Source: JAHIQC01 sp964565645
Lineage (GTDB): Bacteria > Actinomycetota > Coriobacteriia > Anaerosomatales > JAHIQC01
DNA: 64,000 nt
Direction: 5' to 3'
NCBI GenBank assembly: GCA_964565645.1
Contig: CAZMFQ010000007.1
Location: 1 to 64,000, forward strand
Part shown: piece after piece, positions 54,577 to 63,345 of the stretch
Numbering within the stretch: position 1 is the first letter of the stretch
Layout: every line of letters starts with the position of its first letter
The notes under the pieces: model-generated
The model's database searches: none
What the model was told of the DNA's origin: nothing
What the model saw: the letters and a program-made list of their open reading frames with translations, nothing else
Position numbers and translations under genes: made by a program

Positions 54577-56484
54577 CTAGATGTCCAGGAACCTCACGTC
54601 CTTGGCATGCCGCTGGATGAACTCCTTGCGCGGCTCCACGTTGTCGCCCATCAGATCCGTGAAGGCCTTCTCCGCCGCCAACGCGTCATCAAGCGAGACC
54701 TGGAGAAGGGTACGGTTGTTGGGGTCCATCGTGGTGGTCCAGAGTTGCTCGGGGTTCATCTCACCCAGACCCTTGTAGCGCTGGATCGTGGTCTTGGTGC
54801 CTTCGGGCAGGCGCGCGAGCACCTGCTGGAGCTGCTTGTCGTTGTACGCGTACTCGGACTTCTTGCCGACCGATATCTTGTACAGGGGCGGCTGTGCGAT
54901 ATAGACATAGCCCTGCTCGATCATCTGTTTCATGTAGCGATAGAAGAACGTGAGGATGAGACACCGGATGTGGGCGCCGTCCACGTCGGCGTCGGTCATG
55001 ATGATCGCCTTGTGGTAACGCGCCTGTTCGATGTCGAACTCCTCGGCGATGTTCGTGCCGAGCGCGGTGATCATCGCCTGGATCTCATCTGAGCTGAGTG
55101 CCTTGTTGATGCCGGCCTTCTCGACGTTCAGGATCTTGCCTTTGAGGGGCAGGATCGCCTGGAAGGAACGGTCGCGCGCCTGTTTGGCGGATCCGCCCGC
55201 GGAGTCACCCTCCACCATGAAGATCTCGGTGAGCGCCGCATCGCGGATGGAACAGTCCGCCAACTTCCCGGGAAGGGTCGATGACTCGAGCAGCCCCTTG
55301 CGGCGGGTGAGCTCCCTCGCCTTTCGGGCTGCGGCGCGAGCCTTGGCGGCCTGTGCCGACTTGGACACGATCGCGCGGGCGGGCTTCGGGTGCTCCTCAA
55401 GGTACTCGGCGAGACCCTGCATCATCGCCGACTGGACGAAACCACGCATCTCGGTGTTGCCGAGCTTGGTCTTGGTCTGTCCCTCGAACTGCGGATCATG
55501 AAGTTTGACCGACACGATGGCGGCAAGCCCCTCCCGGATGTCCTCGCCGGAGAGGTTGTCGTCCTTCTCTTTGAGAATGCCCTGCCTGCGCGCGTAATCG
55601 TTGATCGTCCTGGTAAGAGCGTTCTTGAATCCGTCGAGGTGTGTGCCGCCTTCGTGAGTGTTGATGTTGTTCGCAAAAGCGAGCACGGAGTCCGAGTAGC
55701 CGGAGTTCCACTGCAGCGCCACCTCGACGTGGCCCTCTTCACCTTCGGCCTCGAAGTAGATCACCTTGTTATGCAGCGTTTCCTTGTTCTCATTGATGTA
55801 TTTCACGAAGTCGATGATGCCGCCGGCGTATCGGAATTCCTCGCGGCGGGGCTCGAGCTCGCGCTCGTCGGTGAGGGTTATCCGCAGGTTCTTGTTGAGG
55901 AACGCGGTCTCGCGGAACCTGGTCGCCAGCGTGTCGTAGTCGAACTCGACCGTCTCGAATATCTCGGCGTCCGGCCAGAACGTGATGGTCGTGCCGGTCG
56001 ACTTGGCCTTACCTGTCGGCTTGAGCGGTTCCACGGGGCGCCCGTGGTCGTAGACCTGCGTCCATATCTGCCCATCGCGCTTCACGTCGACCTGGAGTTT
56101 GCACGACAGTGCGTTCACGACCGAGACGCCGACGCCATGAAGACCGCCCGAGACCTTGTAGCCCTCGCCCCCGAACTTGCCGCCGGCGTGAAGAACCGTG
56201 AGAACGACCTCGACGGTCGCCTTCTTGAGCTTCGGGTGCTTGTCCACCGGTATACCGCGGCCGTTGTCGACTACCGTCACCGAATTGTCCGCGTGGATGG
56301 TCACCTCGATGGCTGTACAGACGCCCGCCAGGGCCTCATCGACCGAGTTGTCCACCACTTCGTAGACAAGGTGGTGAAGCCCTTTCGGGCCGGTGGATCC
56401 GATGTACATGCCGGGGCGCTTGCGTACGGCTTCCAGTCCTTCGAGGACCTGGATGTCTTTTCCTGAGTACGAGCCTTTGGACAC
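54577..56484 (-). CDS. gyrB: DNA gyrase subunit B
   Basis: 635 residues from a GTG at 56484, chosen because GGAGGGA precedes it and it gives the family start SKGSYSGKDIQVLEGLEAVR. The GHKL ATPase site (EVVDNSVDEALAG, VDNGRGIPVD, GGLHGVGVSVVNAL) and the TOPRIM domain (EGDSAGGSAKQARDR, DADVDGAHI) are complete. It is the first gene of the gyrB-membrane protein-gyrA operon. A probable extended -10 (TGTTAGAAT on the minus strand, 56564-56572) lies about 80 bases upstream. Confidence 0.98.
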   Translation of the reverse strand: MSKGSYSGKDIQVLEGLEAVRKRPGMYIGSTGPKGLHHLVYEVVDNSVDEALAGVCTAIEVTIHADNSVTVVDNGRGIPVDKHPKLKKATVEVVLTVLHAGGKFGGEGYKVSGGLHGVGVSVVNALSCKLQVDVKRDGQIWTQVYDHGRPVEPLKPTGKAKSTGTTITFWPDAEIFETVEFDYDTLATRFRETAFLNKNLRITLTDERELEPRREEFRYAGGIIDFVKYINENKETLHNKVIYFEAEGEEGHVEVALQWNSGYSDSVLAFANNINTHEGGTHLDGFKNALTRTINDYARRQGILKEKDDNLSGEDIREGLAAIVSVKLHDPQFEGQTKTKLGNTEMRGFVQSAMMQGLAEYLEEHPKPARAIVSKSAQAAKARAAARKARELTRRKGLLESSTLPGKLADCSIRDAALTEIFMVEGDSAGGSAKQARDRSFQAILPLKGKILNVEKAGINKALSSDEIQAMITALGTNIAEEFDIEQARYHKAIIMTDADVDGAHIRCLILTFFYRYMKQMIEQGYVYIAQPPLYKISVGKKSEYAYNDKQLQQVLARLPEGTKTTIQRYKGLGEMNPEQLWTTTMDPNNRTLLQVSLDDALAAEKAFTDLMGDNVEPRKEFIQRHAKDVRFLDI

Positions 56485-56563
56485 AGGCGGTCCCTCCTGG
56501 GGCGCTCCAACGTGAGAATCAGGGCAAAAGCGCGACCACGACATGTTGTGGTGCACCCTCTGA

Positions 56564-56572
56564 TTCTAACAC
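56564..56572 (-). promoter_or_regulatory. gyrB: possible extended -10 promoter of gyrB
   Basis: TGTTAGAAT on the minus strand has the TG of an extended -10 box and a good TAGAAT hexamer. No clear -35 is present. It lies between the end of dciA and gyrB. Confidence 0.45.
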
Positions 56573-56592
56573 AAGGTGTAGGGTCAGAGGCG

Positions 56593-57141
56593 CTATTTCA
56601 TGCCTGAGCCAGCACCAGATGGCCTGTGTCCGGCGTTATTGCGCTCTTGACCCTTTTTCCACTCGAGATCACGAATCGTGGCTCTCAGGGCGGCCTCTCG
56701 GAGCTTCTCATTCTCGATGCCAGCTACACTGCGCTCTACGGCCATGAGTTCCTCCGGGCTCAGGGGCTCCGGATCCATATGCGTAGCCCCGTAGCGCCTC
56801 TCCGAACGCTCCACCGATTCCTGTTCCGCCCGCGCACGAGAGACGCTCTTGGTTACAGTGAAGCGCATGGACCTGATCGGATTCTCTCCGAGCTCGGTCT
56901 GGAGTCTTTCCAGAAGTTGACCCGCCATGGCCTGCAACTCGTTCGCCCAGACCGGAGAGTCCACGAACACGAGGAGTTGTCCGTCCCTGACGCCCTGTAT
57001 TTGGGTGTGTCCGGCTATCTCGGGCCCCACCAGCGCATCCCAGACTTCGATGATCCGGGCCGTCGTGAGGTGGCCACCCTTATCCATCTGTTTGAGCAAC
57101 CGCCTGAGACCTTCACCCAGGTTCGTCGGCCCGGGACTCAT
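56593..57141 (-). CDS. dciA: DciA family (DUF721) helicase-loading protein
   Basis: 182 residues. The DUF721 core spans about 10-105 (EGLRRLLKQMDK, then VWDALVGPEIAGHTQIQGVR, then VDSPVWANELQ and the KH-like fold). DciA proteins interact with the replicative helicase DnaB in bacteria lacking DnaC or DnaI. The location next to recF is conserved in Actinomycetota. The C-terminal third is charged and unlike the core. The ATG at 57141 overlaps the recF stop (ATGA). Confidence 0.93.
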   Translation of the reverse strand: MSPGPTNLGEGLRRLLKQMDKGGHLTTARIIEVWDALVGPEIAGHTQIQGVRDGQLLVFVDSPVWANELQAMAGQLLERLQTELGENPIRSMRFTVTKSVSRARAEQESVERSERRYGATHMDPEPLSPEELMAVERSVAGIENEKLREAALRATIRDLEWKKGQERNNAGHRPSGAGSGMK

Positions 57142-58220
57142 GACAACTCCAGAATGGATGCTTCCGAAAGCACGTCCTCATCGAAGTACTGCAGGTTGGT
57201 GGTTGTGATGATCGTCTGATTCGTCTGAGACAAGACCCCTGTCAACGCTTCCCTGCGCCGCTTGTCCAACTCGGACATCACATCATCCAGCAACACGAGG
57301 GGTTTCTTGCCTGTGATCTCTTCGATCAACCCCACCTCCGCAAGCTTCCAGGCAAGCGCGGCTGTTCTCTGTTGTCCCTGTGATGCGTGTGTCCTCGCGT
57401 CCCGTGATGCCACCGTGAAGAGCAGGTCATCTCGATGGGGGCCGATGATCGTGGTCGCCCGTGCTGTCTCGATCCGCTTGCTGTCGGCAAGCGCTCGGGC
57501 AAAGACCGTCTGCGTCTCGCCTTCACCGGCTTCCGTTCCAGCCCTCTCCCATGACGGCACGATCCTTACCTGAAGACTCTCTTGATCCGCCATCGCCTCA
57601 TACAGCTGTCCCGCGCGCTCCGAGAGCTTCTCGGTCAAACCGCGCCTGTGCTCAAAGAGACGGGTTCCGAGTTCCATGAGTTGTTGGTCGAGGGCTTCCA
57701 TCTGTGTGGGGTCGGGGTGCGATTTCAGCGCCGCGTTCCGCTGCCTCAGCACCCGGGAATACTCGGCGCGAAGGTGGGCATACCCTGCTGAGAGTTGGAC
57801 TCCTGCTTCGTCGACAGTGCGGCGCCTCTCCTCGGCCGGCCCTTTCACCATGAACAGGTCATCGGGAGTGAAGACGACACAGGGTAATCTGCCGAGGAGT
57901 TCTTTGGGGGCCTTCTTCTTTCCATTGATCTCGTATGTCCGCCGGTTCCCTTCGACCGACATAACTACATCGAGTCGGTCATCCTCCCCCGCCGCCCACA
58001 TCGACACCTTCGCAGCAGCCTGTCCCTGGCGCACGAGATCAAATGGTCGGGGTCTCCTGAACGACTCGGTTGTGGTGGTCAGCTGGATCGCTTCGACGAG
58101 ATTGGTCTTTCCTACGGCGTTCGGCCCGACAACCACCGATATCCCCGGATTGAACTCCGTCTCAAAGTGGTCATAGCTCCGGAACTGAGAAAGTTCGATC
58201 CTGTCTATGCTCAGCGACAA
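57138..58220 (-). CDS. recF: DNA replication and repair protein RecF
   Basis: 360 residues from a TTG at 58220, giving SLSIDRIELSQFRSYDHFE, the conserved RecF start. Walker A GPNAVGKT lies at 32-39. The signature region reads ASQGQQRTAAL, and Walker B is KPLVLLDDVMSELD. RecF binds gapped DNA with ATP and loads RecA with RecO and RecR. The gene follows dnaN by 6 bases, so translation is probably coupled, and overlaps dciA by 4 bases. Confidence 0.97.
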   Translation of the reverse strand: MSLSIDRIELSQFRSYDHFETEFNPGISVVVGPNAVGKTNLVEAIQLTTTTESFRRPRPFDLVRQGQAAAKVSMWAAGEDDRLDVVMSVEGNRRTYEINGKKKAPKELLGRLPCVVFTPDDLFMVKGPAEERRRTVDEAGVQLSAGYAHLRAEYSRVLRQRNAALKSHPDPTQMEALDQQLMELGTRLFEHRRGLTEKLSERAGQLYEAMADQESLQVRIVPSWERAGTEAGEGETQTVFARALADSKRIETARATTIIGPHRDDLLFTVASRDARTHASQGQQRTAALAWKLAEVGLIEEITGKKPLVLLDDVMSELDKRRREALTGVLSQTNQTIITTTNLQYFDEDVLSEASILELS

Positions 58221-58226
58221 GACATG

Positions 58227-59330
58227 TCATCCCAAACGAACAGGCATGAGCAAGTACAGGAAGCCTTCGTCCTGCGCCGCTGTGAGCACCCCGGGTTTCA
58301 GTGAACTCACGATGTTGATGGTCATCATGTCGCCCTCTGCAGACGAGACACCGTCACTTAGGAAGCCATGGTTGAACGCGATCTCGACGTCTCCGCCATC
58401 GACTTTCGACATGAGGTCCTCTGACGCATCGCCGACGTCTTGTGTGGTCGCCGACAACGACAAGGTCTGATCCTCGGAACTCACCGACAGCTTCAGTGGT
58501 GTGTTGTGCTGCGCCAGCAGCGATACCCTTTTGACTGCAGCAGCGAACTCCTCCCGAGATACGGTGACCGTCGTCTCGTATTCCTTGGGAAGCAGTTGTT
58601 TGTAGTTGGGGAAGGATCCTTCGATCCGCCTGGTGATGAACGTCGAATCCTCGAAGTCGAACACTATCTGGTTGTCGGTCACTCCGAGATCCACCTTCTT
58701 GCGGCCAGCCGCCATCCTTACGGCCTCGTCGAGAGCCTTGCTCGGGATCACGACCTCGAGGTCTTCTCCGGCCGGTTCATCCAAGGTCACCTCTTTGACA
58801 GACAAGCGGTACGAATCGGTGGCCACCATCCTGACGGTATGTCCCTCGATGATGACAAGCACCCCCGTCAGTATCGGTCTGGTCTCATCCCGGCTTGTTG
58901 CTTTCGAGACATGGGATACGAGGTCTGAGAACACCTGTGTCGGGATAGAGATCTTCCTATCGGTCTCCACGTCAGGGAATCTCGGGAAGTCCTCTGCTGA
59001 CAACGTCTTGACGGTGAAGGAAGCCTGCCCACAAACGATGGAGGCCATCTCGTTGGATACATCGATCGTCACCGCGGATTCAGGAAGTGATCGCACTATG
59101 TCGGACAGCAGTCTTCCTGGTAGCACGGACACGCCAACTCGTTCCACCAGTGCTGAAGCGGTGTGCTTGATCGATATCTCGAGATCCGTCGCCTGAAAGA
59201 CGACATCTCCGGAATCTGAGGTGGAGACGAGTATCCCTGACAGGATAGGAAGCGTAGATCTTGAGGACAGGCCCCGTCCTGCAACACTCAGTGCGTTGAG
59301 TAGTTCTCCTCGGGCCATAGTCAACTTCAT
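58227..59330 (-). CDS. dnaN: DNA polymerase III beta clamp
   Basis: 367 residues, the standard length, with the three clamp domains. The first begins MKLTMARGELLNALSVAGRG, the middle has FPRFPDVETDRKISIPTQVF, and the end is the typical EGFLYLLMPVRLG. The clamp dimer encircles DNA and tethers the polymerase. AAAGGAA lies upstream of the ATG. Between this gene and dnaA is a 227-base stretch with origin-like features. Confidence 0.98.
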   Translation of the reverse strand: MKLTMARGELLNALSVAGRGLSSRSTLPILSGILVSTSDSGDVVFQATDLEISIKHTASALVERVGVSVLPGRLLSDIVRSLPESAVTIDVSNEMASIVCGQASFTVKTLSAEDFPRFPDVETDRKISIPTQVFSDLVSHVSKATSRDETRPILTGVLVIIEGHTVRMVATDSYRLSVKEVTLDEPAGEDLEVVIPSKALDEAVRMAAGRKKVDLGVTDNQIVFDFEDSTFITRRIEGSFPNYKQLLPKEYETTVTVSREEFAAAVKRVSLLAQHNTPLKLSVSSEDQTLSLSATTQDVGDASEDLMSKVDGGDVEIAFNHGFLSDGVSSAEGDMMTINIVSSLKPGVLTAAQDEGFLYLLMPVRLG

Positions 59331-59557
59331 CTACTTCTTCCTTTCTATATATCTATCTAGTCGTATTAGTAATAGGGGTTGTGGACACTGTTGGTAACCC
59401 CTGTTCTTGCAGTTCAGAGCCAGCGTTTCCACTGTATAGAACCTGTAGACCGAACTGTGACGCCCATCCACACAACACACAACCACCGACATCCATCAAC
59501 ACCGTGGGCGAGTTGTTCCCACATCAACCCCAGACTCACCCACAGGTTCTCAACACC
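59331..59557. other. dnaA-dnaN intergenic region with origin-unwinding signature
   Basis: 227 bases, AT-richer than the surroundings. Besides the trio element at 59345-59388 it holds several weak DnaA-box-like sequences (for example GTTCCCACA near 59515 and CATCCACAC near 59465) and CACAC-rich tracts. It must also contain the dnaN promoter. Confidence 0.6.
59345..59388 (-). other. DnaA-trio unwinding element
   Basis: On the minus strand the order is DnaA box GTGTCCACA, then A, CCCC, trinucleotides TATTACTAATACGACTAGATAG by groups of three, and then ATATATAG. This is the same layout as the Bacillus subtilis basal unwinding system: DnaA box, GC cluster, DnaA-trios, AT tract. The trios support DnaA filament growth on one strand. 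Confidence 0.65.
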
Positions 59558-60952
59558 CTAACTCTTCTGCTTTATCAGGTTGGTGAGGGTCTGGATCTGG
59601 TTGTAGACATCACGTTCTGCATTCATGAGCTTCTCTATCTTGGCTTTTGCGTGCATGACGGTGGTGTGGTCCCTACCCCCGAACTCGCTACCGATGCGCG
59701 GCAGAGAGAGATCGGTAAGCTCGCGGGACAAATACATAGCGATCTGCCGAGGATAGACTATGTTCTGCGATCGCTTGTTCCCGACGAGCTCCGCCTGGCT
59801 GATACCGTAGAACTTGCACGCCTCGCGCTGGATCGTGGTGATCGAGATCGGTCTCATCGACCGCTCCGGGAAGGCGTCTTTGAGGACGCTCCTTGCCAAA
59901 TCGATATCGACCTGGTGGCGGGTAAGGGAGCTATAGGCGACGATCCTGATCAGAGCACCCTCTAGTTCGCGGATGTTCGACGAGACACGGTCGGCTATAT
60001 ATGTAAGTACTTCATCGGGGACACCGAGGTTCTCCACCTCTGCCCGCCGTTTCAGGATAGCCAAACGAGTCTCGAGATCCGGTGGCTGGATATCGGTGAT
60101 GAGTCCCATCTCGAAACGGCTGCGAAGGCGCTCCTCCAGGATAGCGATGTCTTTCGGAGGCCTGTCGGACGACAGGACTATCTGTTTGCCGGCCTGCTCC
60201 AGGGCATTGAATGTATGGAAGAACTCGTCTTGCGTGGCCTCTTTGCCCTTAAGGAACTGTATGTCGTCGATGAGAAGAACGTCTACAGTTCGGTACTGTC
60301 GACGAAACGCGTCCATACGCCGGCGGTCTCCGGCACGAATCAGATCGATTACCTCGTTCGTGAACTGCTCAGAGGTCACGTACTTCACCTTCATATGAGG
60401 GAAGCTCTGATGGACGTAGTGTCCTATCGCGTGGAGCAAGTGGGTCTTTCCGAGACCTACTCCCCCGTAGATGAAGAGCGGATTGTAGGCGCGGCCCGGT
60501 GCTTCGGCCGCGGCAAGGGCTGCAGCGTGTGCAAACCGGTTCGACGAGCCCATGACGAAGGAATCGAACGTGTATTTGGAGTTGAATCCGCTTGACGCTC
60601 TCTGCTCCTCGGCCTGCAGAGTCTCCTCCGCGATGACAGATGAAGCCTCCACGGGGGTCTCGGGTTGCGCCGGGAGAACCGGTTCAGCAGACTGCGGCGG
60701 CACCGTGAACTCAAGCGACAACGGGACACCTGTGACTTGTGCGAGTGCGGACTTGAGAAGGCCGGAATAACGGGACTCCAGCCAATCCCGGGCGAAGTCG
60801 TTCTGAACGGCGACGACCAAACGGTCCTCGATGATGTCGAGCGGCGTCGTGTGTTCGAACCAGGTCTTGAACGTGGGCGTGTTGATCTCGGTCTTCACGA
60901 CATCGAGAACATCGTTCCAGATCACCTGGACGTCATATGTATCGGTTCGCAT
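59558..60952 (-). CDS. dnaA: chromosomal replication initiator DnaA
   Basis: 464 residues. Domain I lies at about 1-85 (IWNDVLDVVKTEINTPTFKT), a Pro/Glu-rich linker at 86-120, the AAA+ domain with Walker A GGVGLGKT (163-170) and Walker B VLLIDDIQFL, and the DNA-binding domain IV with RIGSEFGGRDHTTVMHA near the end. It binds DnaA boxes and opens the origin. The ATG at 60952 follows AGGTGA. Only 25 bases separate it from the upstream ATPase/winged-helix gene, so it is probably co-transcribed with that gene. Confidence 0.98.
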   Translation of the reverse strand: MRTDTYDVQVIWNDVLDVVKTEINTPTFKTWFEHTTPLDIIEDRLVVAVQNDFARDWLESRYSGLLKSALAQVTGVPLSLEFTVPPQSAEPVLPAQPETPVEASSVIAEETLQAEEQRASSGFNSKYTFDSFVMGSSNRFAHAAALAAAEAPGRAYNPLFIYGGVGLGKTHLLHAIGHYVHQSFPHMKVKYVTSEQFTNEVIDLIRAGDRRRMDAFRRQYRTVDVLLIDDIQFLKGKEATQDEFFHTFNALEQAGKQIVLSSDRPPKDIAILEERLRSRFEMGLITDIQPPDLETRLAILKRRAEVENLGVPDEVLTYIADRVSSNIRELEGALIRIVAYSSLTRHQVDIDLARSVLKDAFPERSMRPISITTIQREACKFYGISQAELVGNKRSQNIVYPRQIAMYLSRELTDLSLPRIGSEFGGRDHTTVMHAKAKIEKLMNAERDVYNQIQTLTNLIKQKS

Positions 60953-60977
60953 CTCTCACCTATTCAATCAAGAGCGG

Positions 60978-61859
60978 TCAGTCGAACAAACGACCCAGGT
61001 ACGCCGAACCAAGGCCGGTGAGTACCCTCTTCCCGGTCTCATCCGCCTCGATGAGTCCATATTCTTCCAGTGCTGCAAGGTCCCGGTATGCCGTCGACAG
61101 TCCTACAGACAGTTCCTTGGACACCAACGTCGGGCCGACCTCGCTCAGCTCCATCACGAGAGAAAGCACCTTCTTCTGCCGAAGAGAGAGCGGGGGGACA
61201 TCCAACGGGGACGGCTGGTCCTCGCGCGGATCCTTCTCTCGCAAAAGGTCGCGCGTGTCATCCGGCTGATCGAAGCACAGGGTGACCACGGTGCCGCGAC
61301 CCAGGTTGTCCTCGAGAACGACACTTCCTCCCTCGCGTGCGAGGAACTCATGCACGATAGGAAGGCCGGAACCGACCCCGCGGATGAAGTCCTTCATGTA
61401 CACGGTGGCGGTCGTATACCCGGGCTTCATGGCGCGGTCCTTGTCGCCTATCCCCGGACCCTGGTCGGCGAAACGAAGGGTCTTTCCCCCATCCATGACC
61501 GATACGACGATCTCACGGAACTCCGCATGGATGAGATTCTCGACCACCTCGCGCAAGACGGTGTACGGGGCGGTACCGCCAAGTGAATGCGCCAGATCAT
61601 ACACACGCTGTGAAAGCGCATGTATGAGGTTCGACGGGTCTTCTCCGAAAACATCCTCGATCCGAGGAGCAGCCATCGGCGAGTCGTAGATCGCGACGCG
61701 CGCACGCAGGTCGCCGCCGGTTGCCTCATCACTCGAGGCGGGGTGTTCCCGTGGGATCGTGGAGATCACACGCCCGTCAGCAATGAGCCCCGGGGTGACC
61801 CGGGAGCCGACGTCTATAGAAGTATCGGCGAACATGTCCGCCGCAAAGAACGATTTCAT
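60978..61859 (-). CDS. HATPase-plus-winged-helix protein upstream of dnaA
   Basis: About 293 residues from the ATG at 61859 (MKSFFAADMF), which has GGGGGAT upstream; an earlier in-frame start at 61964 would add 35 residues. A GHKL ATPase resembling anti-sigma factor kinases occupies about 95-215: ENLIHAEFREIVVSV (N-box), RFADQGPGIGDKD and GSGLPIVHEFLAREGG (G-boxes). The C-terminal 70 residues form a winged helix (LSLRQKKVLSLVMELSEVGP, then AYRDLAALEEYGLIEADETG). No phosphoacceptor domain is present. The gene lies between the DnaA-box cluster and dnaA, 25 bases from dnaA. It could link a nucleotide-dependent switch to dnaA expression. Function is unassigned. Confidence 0.85.
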   Translation of the reverse strand: MKSFFAADMFADTSIDVGSRVTPGLIADGRVISTIPREHPASSDEATGGDLRARVAIYDSPMAAPRIEDVFGEDPSNLIHALSQRVYDLAHSLGGTAPYTVLREVVENLIHAEFREIVVSVMDGGKTLRFADQGPGIGDKDRAMKPGYTTATVYMKDFIRGVGSGLPIVHEFLAREGGSVVLEDNLGRGTVVTLCFDQPDDTRDLLREKDPREDQPSPLDVPPLSLRQKKVLSLVMELSEVGPTLVSKELSVGLSTAYRDLAALEEYGLIEADETGKRVLTGLGSAYLGRLFD

Positions 61860-61899
61860 ATCCCCCGCACTTTCCGAAACCACCCACGTGACCACAGGC

Positions 61900-62440
61900 T
61901 TATCAACAGCCCAGGGTATCGAAGCGCCGTGCAAAACCAGTGTTCCGTGGCCGTATCCACTCACGGCTTCAAGGGTGGGGCCCCGATCCTGAAAGCCTTT
62001 GAGGTGCGGATTCTCTGTTTATCCACAGACCTTTCCACATCTGTGGAAAAGAGAGCCTCAACCCTTCCTTCAGGGGCGTCGATCCCCCTGCTTGATGCGG
62101 CCAGACCCCTTCCAAGGGCTTTCAGAAGCCCTCCAAGGGGCATAGACACCGGCAGTTCCTGTGGAAACGTCTCCCCTGCGCACGCGAGTCGTTCCGCAGG
62201 TTGTGGAAAACGATGTCACCGGGTCGAGCCCCCCGGGCGAAAACCGGGCGCGCTCAAGCATATTCACTGGATTTCAAGGCGAAACGAGCACTTCACGAGC
62301 CTGACGAGCAAGGCCGATTCTAGCAAGAGAGGGTCCGCGCAAACAACGACAATCGTGAACTTATCCACAGGGTTTGCGTGCGTGAGTGCTGGGTTTTCCA
62401 CATTGTCCACAGATTTCGACCCAATTGTGGTGTGGATCCG
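61900..62440. other. oriC: oriC-like DnaA-box cluster
   Basis: Between the ATPase/winged-helix gene and rpmH there are at least eight DnaA boxes. Perfect or near-perfect ones are TTATCCACA at 62019-62027 and 62361-62369, TTTTCCACA at 62394-62402, TTGTCCACA at 62403-62411 and TTATCAACA at 61900-61908, with inverse forms TGTGGAAAA at 62042-62050 and 62203-62211. CTTTCCACA (62031) and TGTGGAAAC (62161) add to the set. This is the usual actinobacterial oriC position upstream of rpmH. Confidence 0.85.
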
Positions 62441-62489
62441 AACACACAACTGAGCAGCAGTCGTTTCCGGCGATTCGTATGCCGAATCG

Positions 62490-62519
62490 TTGACAGCGCT
62501 CTTTGGGCTCGGATACAAT
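62490..62519 (+). promoter_or_regulatory. rpmH: promoter of the rpmH operon
   Basis: A -35 of TTGACA (62490-62495) and a -10 of TACAAT (62514-62519) with an 18-base spacer, both close to the vegetative consensus. Transcription would start near 62526, about 42 bases before the rpmH start. Confidence 0.8.
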
Positions 62520-62567
62520 CATGCGGCTTTGCGCCCGTACGCAGGGCGCCTAAAGGAGGAACACACT

Positions 62568-62702
62568 GTGAAGAGGACCTACCAGCCGAACAATCGCAAG
62601 CGGAGCAAGACCCATGGCTTCCGCGAGCGTATGTCTACCCGCGGCGGACGCCGCGTTCTCGCTGCTCGCCGTCGTAAGGGCCGCAGCGTACTGAGCGCGT
62701 AG
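62568..62702 (+). CDS. rpmH: large ribosomal subunit protein bL34
   Basis: 44 residues from the GTG at 62568, after AAAGGAGGA. The sequence reads KRTYQPNNRKRSKTHGFRER, then MSTRGGRRVLAARRRKGRSVL, the full-length bL34 pattern. It belongs to the conserved rpmH-rnpA-yidD-yidC block beside the origin. Confidence 0.98.
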   Translation: MKRTYQPNNRKRSKTHGFRERMSTRGGRRVLAARRRKGRSVLSA

Positions 62703-62730
62703 ACGGCCGTCTCCCGGAACGGGAGCGCCG

Positions 62731-63069
62731 GTGTTGGGAACCATCAAGTCCAGCGGGGAGATCGACAAGCTGTTCAAGCTTGGCTCCCGTGCAGCGAACA
62801 ATCTAGTGGTCGTCATCGCGGCGCCCACGGAACCCGAACGCGGCCCTGCGGGCCGCGTTGTGTTCGTTGCGGGCAAGAAGACCGGGAATGCGGTCTTTCG
62901 CAATCGTGCGCGTCGCGTCATGCGCGCATCCGTTCAGCGGATGAGCGCATCGTGGGACGGGTGGGATGTCGCACTGATCGCCCGTCCATCCGTCGCCACC
63001 TCACCGCCAGCCGTTCTTGATGACGCGATCAGGTCCGCGCTGCGCAAGCTCGGGGTGTGCTGCGGATGA
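62731..63069 (+). CDS. rnpA: ribonuclease P protein component
   Basis: 112 residues from a GTG at 62731 with GGGAG upstream. The family motif lies at about 50-66 (KTGNAVFRNRARRVMRA), with the RNR signature for RNA binding, and KSSGEIDKLFKLG at the start. The protein binds the RNase P RNA and helps mature tRNA 5' ends. It overlaps yidD by 4 bases (ATGA). Confidence 0.97.
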   Translation: MLGTIKSSGEIDKLFKLGSRAANNLVVVIAAPTEPERGPAGRVVFVAGKKTGNAVFRNRARRVMRASVQRMSASWDGWDVALIARPSVATSPPAVLDDAIRSALRKLGVCCG

Positions 63070-63287
63070 GGAATCCCGTCAAGTTCCTGGTGGTGAAACT
63101 GATTCGCGCATACCAGGTACTCATCTCACCACTCTTCCCCCCTACTTGTCGCTTCACGCCTACATGTTCGTCTTATGCGATAACATCTGTTGAGAGATAT
63201 GGCGTGTTCCGCGGCGGCTGGATGGCTCTGCGGCGCATCGGCCGTTGCCATCCGTGGAACCCCGGGGGCTATGACCCCGTACCGTAG
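63066..63287 (+). CDS. yidD: YidD membrane protein insertion efficiency factor
   Basis: 73 residues from the ATG at 63066, overlapping the rnpA stop. The family core is complete: VKLIRAYQVLISPLFPPTCRFTPTCSSYA, split here as LIRAYQVLISPLFPPTC, then RFTPTCSSYA, and CHPWNPGGYDPVP at the end. The three conserved cysteines are present. It assists YidC/SecYEG in membrane protein insertion. Confidence 0.97.
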   Translation: MRNPVKFLVVKLIRAYQVLISPLFPPTCRFTPTCSSYAITSVERYGVFRGGWMALRRIGRCHPWNPGGYDPVP

Positions 63288-63345
63288 TCACCATCACCGG
63301 ATCCCGCCGGAGTGCTCGGCGACAACCAAGGAGGTTACATAAGTC

